A stretch of 49,223 nucleotides of DNA from Parachlorella kessleri. Lineage: Eukaryota > Chlorophyta > Trebouxiophyceae > Chlorellales > Chlorellaceae. Position numbers and translations under genes: made by a program. Positions 23,569 to 34,848 of the stretch are shown in pieces (within the stretch, counting starts at the first letter, position 1; every line of letters begins with the position of its first letter). The notes beneath the pieces are model-generated. The model was not told the origin of the DNA and did not search any database. It was given only the letters and a program-made list of their open reading frames with translations. The stretch lies in the NCBI GenBank assembly GCA_001598975.1, contig BBXU01001132.1, forward strand, positions 1 to 49,223. Direction: 5' to 3'.

Positions 23569-26500
23569 TCAGGGCGTGAAGGCGTGCAAGGGCAGCGGCG
23601 GCGAGGCCCTGACATGCAGCAGCTCTCCCAGCACTTCGCTGCCGTTGAGGTTTGCCAGCGCATGGCGCGCGCCCTCTACGGACGCATACTTGATCATGGC
23701 CACACGCTCGTCCCCCAGCAGGCGTACAAACTCCACTGCAGCAGGGCAAGTTGAAAGTACTGCTGGGGAAAGCCGAGGTTAGAGCAGGGCAAGCTGCGGG
23801 TAGGTCAATGGGTACGAAGGCTCTACCCCACCATGCTTGAGAATGGAGTACGCCATTGGGGCAGGGCGGGGTGGCACCACCAGAACCAGCACACACGCTG
23901 ACAGCCCAGGCACACTGACCATTTAGCACTGCAACGCTGCCCAGCCCCAGTCACACAGGCTACACCCCCAGGTTCTGTTCAGCCATGGACAGCCAGCCAC
24001 TGCAGCCAGCCCTTGCCCCAGCTGCCTGTGTCCCCACTACCCAGCCCAGCTGACTCGCGCCCGACATCATCCCCCGGCACCACCTACCAGGGCCACACTG
24101 CGAGAACACGTGCGCCAGGGTGTAGTCCGGCAGGGGCCTAGAGAGCGCAGAGTACACCACGCTCTCGTCCTGCTGCAGCGGCTTCAGCGGGCTGATGGGG
24201 CAGGACTGGCTGCCGGGCAGCTGCTGCTCCGGGGAGGCCATCGGGTCCTGCTGCTGCTGCTGCTGGTGGTGGTGGTGGCGCCACTTGGGCATGGTGCCCT
24301 CGCTGACAGACACCGGCGACTGGTGCTGCCGGCCATTGGGGCCCAGCCCGTTCATGCCATGCTCCTGCACCGATAGAGCGAGGGAGGATCAGGAGTGACC
24401 TCTGGGACCTAGGTAGTACTGTTGGAGCTGAATCTGATAGAGGTTTGTATTCAGTTCCCAAGGGTGCTGCCACGCAGGACCAGTAAATGAGCCTCGCAGC
24501 CCGTGTTTTACTACTTTACCCCAACTACACCAAGGCCAGTGATCCCTGGCAGTGCTGCAGGCGCCATGTACCCTGCAGCACCTTATACAACTGTTGCAAG
24601 GAGGCAAGGTGGCCGCAGCGCCTCCAGTGTCCCCCCCCTCATCCCACAACTAAGACCCCCCCAGGCACCGGCTGCTTGCCTTGAGGGTCATCTGTGCCAG
24701 GCTGGACTGTACCGCTGCCAGGTCAGCCGTGTCCAGCAGGGACCCCATGCCCGGGCGCAGCGGCGACGACTGCGTGGAAGCGTGCGTCTCGTGCGAGACC
24801 CCGGGGGAGGGGTCTGTGGACGACGACAGGTTGTAGTGGCCCTGGAGCACGCCCGACTCGCCGGTCAGGGGCGTGTGCAGGCCCTGGATGGTGCCGCTGC
24901 TGTTATCCTGTTGCCCGAGGGCAGGGACAGAGGCACGTGGGGCGTGGTCAGCTCAGCACGACTGTTAAGTACGGTATCCGAGAAGGGGGAGCATAGCTGG
25001 CGCGCGGCAAGCCACTACCCCCTCCATCCCCTCCTTACGAATAGGCACGGCATGCGCAAACAGAAGAGATGCCAGGGCCACGCCTCCAGCTGACCAGCAG
25101 GGGGAGGGTGGCTGACGCACGACCACGCACACCAAGGTACAAGCACCTGCGGCGAGTGCAGGAGGTGCAGGGTGCCGTCCTGAGGGGTGCCCATGTATGT
25201 CGCGCCCCCCGCAGCGCCGTTGCCGGCGCCACCGCTGCCTGCCTGCGAGTCCGCGCTGAAGTCGCCAGAGGAGCGGGTGCGGCTGCCCAGGGGCTCGGCA
25301 AACATCACCTGCACGCGGGCGGGGGAGACGCATGCATGCTGGGCTCTGACTGGCATGTGGTTTGGCTGCGCAAGGGGTGGATGTAACAGATGCAGCGAAA
25401 GCAAGCGGGCCTGATGAGGTTGCATAAGAGTTGAGGGAGATATATGGAGAGCCTTGTGACTGATACACCTGCGGTCTTCCACAAGCACGGCAGCTTGACT
25501 GTTAGCAGCAAGCCCATGTTCACATCCCCGGGGCTAGCCACGCCATACCCCAAAAGTACTCGTTGCTTTTCCCACATCCAAAAAACCCTTTATGCTGAGC
25601 GCCTTACGCGGTGTAAGGTGCGCATGCATGCTTCAATGGCAATGAGTTAAGGGAGCCCCAGGGGCGCTGAGCCCGCCCCCCCCTAAGTCGTACACACCCT
25701 ATTCCCTTTCCTCTCGTCCTGGCACACCTCCTAGATTCTTTCTTCAGCATTCGACACCAGGCCACGGGGCCCCGCGCACCTTAAGACGGTATCCGGTGCC
25801 CTGTGGATACTCAATCCCGTTCAGCTGCGCCTGCGCCGCCGCCGCCGACTCTGGAGTGGAGTAGTTGACATAGCAGTACCCCTTGGACCGGCCAGTGGCC
25901 CTGTCCCGCTTGAGGTCGCAATACTCCAGCCCTGGGAAGGCCCGGAACACTCGTGCGAGCGCCTCCTCCGTGACGCTCTGCACCACCGGGCGTAGTCAGG
26001 GTTACGTAATGGATATGGGTGATGCCCAGGCTCGCTGTCCAGCCCAGCATAATGCATCCCCCCTGAGACGGTGCTGTAGCTGTGGAATGGAGGCTCAAGG
26101 CGGGCGTAGGAACTACTCCACAACAGAGGCACTAGAAGTTTGGTTTCTGCAAGTGCTGCACCACATTACCACCACCAACAGCGGCGGCAGCAGCAGCAGC
26201 CACAGGCAGTGGCACAAGGGCGCCCACCCGCTGCCCCACCTTGTGCACCACAATGAACAGCCGCTGCCTGCTGAGGTCGTTGGGGGAGGAGGAGGCTGCG
26301 GAGGCTGAGGGTGTCATGGGCGTGCACAGCCCGCCCGCGCCGGGGGTCATCCCGCCTTGCAGGCCCAGGCCGCTGAAGTTGGCCATACCTGAGGAGCGCA
26401 GGCAGGGCAAACTGAGGACCTGTGTCTGTGTGTTTCAAAAGGACGACATGGCCTGAACAAACACAGGCAGCAAAGCGCCCGCTGCATGCCGGCGGTCGTT

Positions 26501-29163
26501 GCACCTCCGCCCAGCTGTTGCTGCTGGGTCGGGCGCTGCGCTGAAAGCTCGTTCAGGGCCCCGCTGCACCCATTGCTGCCTGTCACAGGGCCCCAGTCCA
26601 AGAACACCACCCGACAGGCAGTCAACCACCACCTAGCCTGGCACAACCCCGCCCTTGCTCCAAGCCAAGGCGGCCGGCCTCGGCCTGCTCACCAAAGTTG
26701 TTCTCCGTGAGCAGCTGCGTGCCGCCAAGCCCTAAGCTCGCCAGGTTGACTTGGCTGGAGAGGGCAGTTGGATCCAAGGGGCCGCCAGGCAGCGGCGGCG
26801 TGCCGCCACCGCGGAAAGCGCCGCCCATGCCGCTGCCTGGCCCCAGCCCTGGCAACCCCACAAAGCCGCTGCTGAGTGCACCCATCGCCCCCGTCAGGCT
26901 GTAGTCAGGCACGCCAAGCCTGCCAGTGGCAAGGTGGGAGGGCGCGTGGTCAGAAGGCAAGCGCATGGCAGGAAGCTAGGACACGGCGAGTGTGGCGGGG
27001 AGTGGACGCGCATGGAGTGTGGGCAGTGGAGAGATGGTCCCAGCTAGCTAGGAAAAGGGCCTACGTACTTGATGTGTGAGACGTGATCAGCACCCGGCAG
27101 TATGACGGTATCACCTATGACAACCAGAATGCTACTACCTATGCGTGCAGCACATGCTCGACTCTAGACCCACCCTAGACCCACCAACAGCCTGCAGGCC
27201 AAGCATCCCCATTAAGACCCGACAGCTGTGAACCCTCAACTTCTATACCTCCACCCGAGCGCAAAGCTTGCCAGTCACTCCACCCAAGCCGCTACCCACC
27301 CTTGCCCTATGAGCCCGGCCGAGCTGAGGGAGCTGAGCAACTGGCTGTTTGCTGCTGCTGCCGCCGCGTTGAAGCCCTGGCCTGTCATGCCCATGCCGCC
27401 CAGCAGGCCAGACCCTAGTGTGGCTTTGCCGCTGCCCAGGAGCCCCGGCATGAAGCCGGCCCCCACCGCGCCGCGCCGGGTCTTGGGCTCTGCAAGCATG
27501 ACCTTCACCTTGTAGCCAGCAACCTGCACCGCCAAAGAGAGATGTCTGGGTCGCCAGACTGGATTACCCATTGCCGGACTGAATTGCCCGAAACAATACC
27601 ATAGCATTTGCGAGGGCAAGGAGCGCTGTGCGAGAGCAGGAGCGGCATCCTGGCAGCAACAGACGTGCGCGCGGCTTGGGCAGGCACGGTGAGGCTTGGC
27701 GATGGCTGGCAGCTCTCGTACAGCTAAAGAGACGGCATGCTTCCTACCACTGGCATGCTTCGTGGGCAAGAGGGTAAGGATGAACCAGCATGCATGCTGC
27801 CCTGTAGCTCAAAGGGCTTTCCTTGACCACTACGACAAGGCGCACCCAAAACAGCCCTGCTGCCCCAAGGACGCACCATCCCTGTTTGCTGAACAGTCTC
27901 CATGACTAAGCAGGCTGCAGAAGACCTGCTGTACTTGACAAAAACGATGCCTTTCGTTGCAATGAGGTCAGTTTTGCAGTACTGCAGTCCGGCAAAGCGC
28001 GACATCTCGGCCTGCATAGGAACAAAACAACAAGCCAATGGAACTTCCGTGCGGTGCAAGCACGAGGGCAAGGACGAGGGCAAACAAGCCCAGGCGCGCC
28101 GCGCAAAACACTGCCATGGGCTGCCAACTGACACAAGCGCTGGACGCGCGGCACAGGCCGGGATGTTGTTAAGCTACCCAACGCGAACGGTGCGGCAGCA
28201 CACCTCAATCAGCGCGCCGTCAGCGGACTTGGGGACAACCATAAAGAGGCGGGACCTCGGCGGCGTGTTGTCTGGGTCTGACGGGTTGTCCTCCTCAGTA
28301 GGGTATCGTTGTTGCAGCGGTGTCACTGACCTGGGGCAGGCAAGACAAGCAGTTGGGTTAGTAGGAAAGCAGAGCGTTGAGCCTAGCCTAGCCAGCCTGG
28401 TCAGACCCCTGCCGCTGCCCATGGCCCGCCCGGTACGCTGGGCAGCTGCATCGCCAACTTCAAGCAGCAACCCCGACGTTACCCCTGATCGCAAAGTTGC
28501 AGCTGGGAGGGTCGCAGCATGTACCACCTTGTGTGGGGCGAGTCGGCCAGGATGACCTTCAGCCTCGGCCCCTGGCCCTCATTAAGCGTCACTTCATGTA
28601 GGTTCTCGATCGCCAGCGCCGCTGAGGAGGCTCGGTCATACTTCACATACGCAACACCTGCGGTGACCAGGCAAGCCCCAGTTGCTTCCTCGCCTGCCCG
28701 GCAGGGCTGCTCCCCTGCCCTCCACCAGCTATCATCAGCTCTGTCATGCAAACTAAAACCCACCCGACGCATGCAAGCGCTCGCCAGGGCGTCCCGGCAT
28801 GGGGACACCACTTTGGCATGTCAGATGAAGGCCATGAGCGACGCCACCAAACCGGTCCCTGATCGCTTGCAGGGTCCACCAATAGTATGATGGAGGGTTT
28901 CAAAGCCGGGAGGGGCGCCATGGCACACCAGGCTGGGTTGCAACTTGCCTTTCTCCCTCAGATACTTGACGAAGGAAACGCTCCCGTACTGATCGAATAC
29001 AGACCTCAGGTACTCAGCCTGCAGGTGACGCATTCCAGGGCATAGGAGAGGATGGCCGGGGAGTGCGGGGGAGGCAGGACCAACAGGTGCTTACCGAGGT
29101 GTTCCTCCCAGCTACAACGAACAATCTTGAGTTAGGAGGTTCGTCTATAGCTAAGGAGGCCAT
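23569..29163 (-). CDS. RBM45-like RNA-binding protein with four RRM domains, 720 aa
   Basis: Thirteen exons on the - strand: 29163-29095, 29018-28949, 28657-28528, 28330-28204, 28011-27877, 27523-27300, 26919-26693, 26388-26240, 25977-25780, 25308-25147, 24907-24680, 24364-24088, 23735-23569. All phases agree. ATG 29163 has A at -3. RRM1 (about 13-86) has RNP2 RLFVVAG and RNP1 KGVAYVKY; RRM2 (about 117-190) RLFMVVPK and KGIVFVKY; RRM3 (about 369-450) RLFIVVHK and SKGYCYVNY, with the RBM45-like PGLEYCDL; RRM4 (about 637-705) VVYSALSR and RVAMIKYAS. Gly/Pro/Met-rich linkers and an H4Q6 tract near residue 610 separate them. RRM domains bind single-stranded RNA. The PPNSRLFVV start, domain order and PGLEYCDL point to the RBM45/Drb1 family, but another multi-RRM family is possible. 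Introns at 28948 and 24679 have GC donors. Confidence 0.88.
24365..24679 (-). other. GC-AG intron in the RRM gene (between exons 11 and 12)
   Basis: The donor is CTCAAG|gcaagc and the acceptor cggtgcag|GAG. The phase-0 join links MTLK to EHGMN. The nearest downstream GT (in ccggtgcc) gives a frame that hits TGA within a few codons. Confidence 0.75.
28658..28948 (-). other. GC-AG intron in the RRM gene (inside RRM1)
   Basis: The donor is GAAAG|gcaagt and the acceptor ccgcag|GT. The join restores the RNP1 motif KGVAYVKY exactly. Confidence 0.85.
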
Positions 29164-30500
29164 CTTGGCAACTCCATAAGACTTCAACACGCTCAGGGGC
29201 CCAGGGACCGCTTATAGGTTGCATTGGTTGCCATAGTGGTTTAGGGCTGCAGGGCCCCTCTGATCTTGCCTTAAATTTTTGACCTGGTTACCCCCCAGCA
29301 CCTTCTACCCGAACCCCAGCAACCCTGCTTCTGTAGCCACTCTGTTTCTGTCCTGATATCACTGGCACTCTTCCAAGGACCGAGCTGAACAAGTCAGACC
29401 GGCAGGTGCCTCATGGAAGCAGAGTTTGCATGGGCACCTCTAATCCTTGCCAGCATCCCACCCTTCTGCATTCAACCACCATTCTGCACGTGTAGGCGAC
29501 CTGTCACTCAGGCACAATGTCTCCTCCGTTGAAGACTTCTGGTGCGCACCAGACCTCCCCAAATCACCACAATGATGTTGTGATGGTGGCTGTTTGATGC
29601 AGCATTAAGTGCTGCATTGACAGAGTCTCAGCGTATGTTCCTGAATAAATGTGCCTATTCCAGCCTGCCCAGCCCTGGCAGGTACTGCTTAAATGGGCGT
29701 CTTGGACCTCACTGTGAGATGGTCAGGTAAGATTACACATGCTGCGCTTACTCCACCCCACCTGGCATTACATGCACCACGAAATCAGGACTTCCCAGGA
29801 CCGTGCGCTGGACAGAATGATTGCCACACCGCACACACAACCCTCTAGTCTGACACAATGGGACCTTGTACTAACAGTACAGCGCAAAACCCATGAAATA
29901 GGTGGAAAACAAGTACTTTTGCTCCCCAGCTGATGGCAAGGTGTCACTACCAACCTCAGCTTGCGGCCAGCAAAAGTCGCGGCGCACGAATAGCAAACTG
30001 CATAAGAGATATAGCAGAAAGGAACGAAATTTTCATTACTATACTCTACTGAGTACCAAGACTGCCCAACGGGGGCGGCACACACGTGCCAATCCCGCAG
30101 CCTACCAAGAGGGGGGAGCATGGCCATCCCCACCAAACGCTGAAAAGACCAAGAAACTAAGGAACATGAAATCGCATGATTGGTTTATGGGAACAGGTGT
30201 CATTGCCAGCATCCATTGCCACAGAACGACACGACAGGCCACGCTCATTGCACACTGCCTAGTCGCCGTGCAAAGCACGCCGCCCTGATAGCATGTAATG
30301 TGACACAAGTCACTAAAACATTCGGCGTAACGTTGTAGTCTCATCAGCCAGCACCTTCTCGGATAATCACAGACCTTCGTAGGAATCGCTGACAGGGGCA
30401 ATCCGGGGCCTCCCACTGGTGCAGACACATAGGTGCACACTCATAGGTACACCAAGCTACGCTGTTTAATTCCATTGGTCGCTCATTAAGGGACATGGTA
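29164..30500. other. Intergenic region upstream of the RRM gene
   Basis: It holds the promoter of the RRM gene and the 3' flank of the pseudo-response regulator gene (both - strand). No supported reading frame or RNA gene was found; a short A/T-rich part lies near 30000-30050. Confidence 0.4.
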
Positions 30501-33500
30501 TTATGTTGAACTCCTGACACCATTGCCCTGATTCGCAGGCTGGGCTGCCAGCGGTGGCGCTTGGATACTCCCAGCAAGCACAGGCGGCTGGGCTGCCAGT
30601 GCCGCCGACGTCCGCTGCATCTGCGCTGCGGCTGGGTCGTCCGCACTGCTCCGCCCTGTAGCGACGCTGTGAGCCTGTGCCACATCTGCCTTCACAAACT
30701 GGCCCTTCACGCGTGGGCGCGCCTCTGCCAGCTTCCTGCGACTCTCATAGCGCACCTGCAAAGGAGCGTGCACCACGACGGTTGTGCACACAGGATGAAG
30801 GTACACGCAAATTAGGACACCAGCTCTGGAAGTGCTCATGCCCTTCTCAGACTCCTGCCAGCACATGCAGCCTTCGCTTGCTACAGCAGCCAGATCAACT
30901 ATACCCTCAGCCACGGCAGCCCAAATTGCAGCTAGTACTGGCACGTGATTACCTAACACAGATAAATACTTCACTTGCTGCCCGATACTGTGCAAGCCCA
31001 GCCTCACACAAACCAGCTTCATCACGCGTGCACCAACTCGCCAATACATATTTGAATGGTAGTTCATTCCCGCTGTTGCTGACTAAACATCGACTCACAC
31101 TACCCACCTTTTTCTCAAAAGTGCGCTGCTTGCGCTTCTGCCGGAACTTCTCTACGGCGGCACGCCGGTAGGCCTGAGCCTCCGCCGAGACGCTCTGCCG
31201 TGTCACAGCTGTCTGCAGCAGCAGCATCGATCCCCCGCTTCAACATCAACAGTTATGATCGCTACTGACTGGCATGTGACAAGCAGCGATCAAACACCCC
31301 ATGTAGTACATATCAACCTCCAAGGCAAAGTTTTTCACGCTCCAGTAGGGCAGACCCCCACAGTTGCCCGTCAGGAAGACGATGAAACATGTCCAAATGC
31401 ACAAACATAAGCCTCACATAAGACAGATACTGCATATCCCTCCACCCATCATCCAACCTCCACCTCACGACACCCACCCACCCCTAACCTCACCTGGTGA
31501 TGCCGTATGACAGCCTGAACTCCCTGCAAAAACCGTTGCTGCTGCTGCTGCTGCTGGTGGTGGTGGAACACCTCCGGCGGTGGCATTCCAGCCCATGAAG
31601 CCGCGGTGGCAGCAGCAGCAGGGTGCGAGTGCATGGCAAGCCATGCCTCATGCGGCGATCGCTGCTGCTGCTGCTGCTGGAAGTGCGCCAGCATGGGAGG
31701 AGGAAGCATGCCCATCCCTGGCCACCCGGCGAGCTGCTGATGGTGGAAACCCCCCATCCCGGCCAGGTACTGGTGACGGGCTGCGTGCTGTGCCGCTGCT
31801 GCAGCCATGGCCGCATGATGTGCACTCTGCTGGGCGGCTGCCGCTGCGGCGGCTGCTGTGTGCTGTGCCTGCAATTGGCCTGGGCCGGGCACGGCCGCTC
31901 CATTTGCTGCTGGTCCTGTTGCTGCCGCTGTCCCTCCTACGACACCTGGCGGTGCCTGTGCTGCTACTGTCCCCGTTCCACTAGATGCTGCTGCATGTGC
32001 TCTCCCGCCAGTGGCTGGTGCTTGTGTTGCTTCCGCTGGCTGCGCAGCAGCCATGCTGCGCTGTGGCGCGGAAGGGCCAGCACCCCAGCCACCTCTGGGG
32101 CAAGGCGGGGTCACAAGTGCAGCAGAGAAGTTGGAAAACGCTGAGCTAGCACTGTGGTGCCACGTGGCTAAGGACGAGGTATTGGTGGTAGTAGCAGCGC
32201 TGGCTGGTTCAAACTCCATGCCTGCATCAGTACTTTGCGCTCGCTGCATCTCCCGCTGCGCCCCAAGCGCTGCCAGCTCTTGCAAGCCCCGAGGCATTGC
32301 TGCCACGCCAGCAGCCCCCTTGCCGGCAACAAAAAGCGGCGGCGGCGCCAAGTTCAGGGGCGCGATGTCAAGGTCCACAGACAGCCTTCCAGCGCTTGCC
32401 GGCGGCGCCGCTGTCGCCTGCCGCCCTGAAACCGCAGCAGCGGCAGCAAGTACGCCCTGCAATTGATCGGAAGCTGGCAGGGGCGCTTGCGCTTCGCCTT
32501 CCTGGCTGCAGCCTGCTCCTGCTGCAGTGCCGCTGCCTGTCCTGCCGCTTTCCCTCTGCGTGGTCATGTCACTGCCATCCATGGAATGCCCACCAAGGGA
32601 GGTGGGCCGCCCCGCACCACACTCTCCCTCCTGCTGCTGTATCAGCAGCTGCGCCTGCTGCGCCTGCTGAGCTTGCTGCCGCTGGCTAGATGGATCTGCA
32701 TGCCAAATCCCAGCCACCGGTGGCAATGGCGGCAAACACTGCTGCTGCTGCTGATGCCGCCGATGCGCGTGCTGAGGGCGGTATGGCGGGGCCACCGGCG
32801 GCAGGCCAACCCTGCTGGATGGCTGGTTGGTGGAGGCAAGGGTACGGCCGGTGGAGGGCTCAGCGCCGGCGCCTGATACTGAGGGAGGCCCATGCAGGGC
32901 CGCGACGTTGGCGGGGTGATCTTTGCGCCAGGCAAACTTCCACAGCGTCGTTAGCTCCTGCACTTCACAGGCGCGCCATACTCTCAGGCTACAACGAATT
33001 TTGTTTGAGGACACTATGCAGCTTGCCCCTTGGAAGTTATAGAGGCCACTGCACACAAGTCCTCCTGTTGAGATGAGCAATGCACTCGCCCACATTAGGT
33101 CATCCGACACCTGGCCCATGCATGTATGCAACCTTCTGTGTGCAGAATCAGACGCCAAAACCTGTATTACATCAGGATGCGCAAATCACACCTGCCGTCG
33201 AATCGGCTTGATCAGGTAGTCTTGGGCACCAGCCTCAAATGCCTCCACGACCGCCTCCTGTGAGTCTGTGCTTGACATCACTGCAAAACAGGACATAGAC
33301 AGCTACTAGTCAGAAGCAAGTGGTGCGAGTGGTCGGTAGCTAGACGCATGCGCCGCTGGCGTCTGTACAGGACATCCACAAGTCAAGCACAGGCAGATTA
33401 TTGCTAACAAGGCAATCTACACTGACACACCCCCTTACACCAGGAGGCCATACATCACTCACTGCCCAACACCAAGGACTACTGCACTCAAAGCACCACC

Positions 33501-34170
33501 GCATACAAAACCCCTGCACAGAGACTCACCGACCACCGGGATGTGGCTGAAGCGCTTGCTGTGCAACAGCCCATCCACCAGCTCCAGCCCGCTGAGCTCC
33601 GGCATAAGCAGGTCAGTCAGCACAAGGTCCACCTGCGCACCTCCCTCCAGTACATCCTGCGCCTGCCTCCCGTTGCGGGCCAGCGTCACTGCAGGCAGGA
33701 GGGTACCACCAAGGCTGGTGTCCAAAAGGATACCACTCGGCAAGCTACACAGCCGCCTGCCTCCACAGCCCGAGTGTGAGTGGCACGGAGCCCTGCGGCC
33801 TTCGCTGTGGCGCTTGACATTGTTTGGCCAGGAAGTTGCACCCTGCCAGGCACTGCCCTGTAACTTAGTACCTTCCTCTACTATCTGCCTTCTGCTGTTT
33901 CCCTCTGCCGGTCTACTCCTGAGCTGCCCCACACACCTTGATAGCCGCAGTCGCTAAGGAGGCGCGCCACAAGATGCAAGGTAACTTCGTCATCTGCAAG
34001 GAGGGGAGGAGGCGATGGGGCACCGTGTGAGAAGCTGGGCCTGCGAGCTGTCATGGAGCGCCACCCGCTCGCCAGGCCTACTTGCCTTCCACCAACAGCA
34101 CGTGGAACGTGCTTGAACACCCCTCGCCGCTGTTACCGCCCGACTGTTGTGCACCACCGTGGTGGTCCAT
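30501..34170 (-). CDS. TOC1/PRR-type response regulator: receiver plus CCT domain, 737 aa
   Basis: Seven exons on the - strand: 34170-34086, 33993-33937, 33688-33530, 33280-33192, 32957-31494, 31212-31108, 30755-30501, all in phase. The receiver domain (about 22-140) has HVLLVEDDEVT (acidic E28, D29, D30), DLVLTDLLMPELSG with the phospho-acceptor at D73, PVVVMSSTDS and DYLIKPIRR with K125, then the WKFAWRKD helix typical of plant PRRs. A 488-codon exon encodes a Q/H/A/P-rich linker with polyglutamine runs. The CCT domain (633-676) is complete: YRRAAVEKFRQKRKQR then VRYESRRKLAEARPRVKGQF. In plants this architecture acts in the nucleus as a circadian-clock transcriptional repressor. Land-plant PRRs lost the phospho-accepting Asp; here it is present. 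The first intron uses a GC donor at 34085. Confidence 0.92.
33994..34085 (-). other. GC-AG intron in the PRR gene (inside the receiver domain)
   Basis: The donor is GTGGAAG|gcaagt and the acceptor cttgcag|AT. The join makes the conserved LLVEDDEVTL motif; the GT two bases further in (gtaggc) leads to an immediate stop. Confidence 0.85.
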
Positions 34171-34848
34171 GAAGGGGCCGAGGACTTAAGCGGAGAAGGC
34201 TCAGATTCCACATGAAAGTAGTACTTGCAGGGTGTGCATCCGTGCGGCAACAATGGTCACCAGTTTGTGGCTCATGAAATCTGTGGCTCGTAAAAGATCT
34301 CCCAGGTCCAGGTGGCTGGAGGCTTTTACAAAAGTGGCACCAAAAGTCGCTCGGAGTAGCCCTCCAGAAGGTTACTGCGTTTTGCGGGTTCGGTGGCCTT
34401 CGCAGAGACACTGCTGCGAAGGTGGGAAGGCAGGGGTGCCAGCGTGGACAAGGGCCCCCCTGCAACCTCGCAGTGCAACTCCGCCCAGGACCACAGATCA
34501 TTCAGATTGCAGTTGGATGCCCTTGCTTATTATATTAGGAATTTATAAGGGCAGCACTGCACTTGGCGGCTGCCAAATTGTTGGTGCCGTCTGCCGCCCG
34601 CTACGTAGTATGCTACAGTATTGGCCCACTAATCTCATTGCAACCTGCACGCATATTCCTATCAAATTTGCTCCGGCCCGCAAGGGGCCGCAAGGGTTAC
34701 CGGTGTCCTGATCGCGGGAACATTTGGCGCTAGCGCGTTGCCTAGGGAACTCCCCCTGGCGACCAGGGGACTCGGTTTTATGAGAGAGGAGTCAGATACG
34801 CCCTGAAATGCTCGTAATCTCAGTGAGCAGGTGCTGTTGAGGCTAGTG
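34171..34848. promoter_or_regulatory. Divergent promoter region, PRR (-) and orphan membrane protein (+)
   Basis: 678 nt separate the start codons. An A/T-rich block at 34526-34550 contains TTTATAAGG (34542-34550), a TATA-like element for the rightward gene at about -300 from its ATG. Clock control of the rightward gene is only a hypothesis. Confidence 0.4.

Noticed and set aside
31580..32466. Long + strand frames opposite the PRR linker exon
   Set aside because: They mirror the CAG/CTG-rich repeats of the real - strand exon; poly-Leu/Ala/Cys translations are typical shadows.
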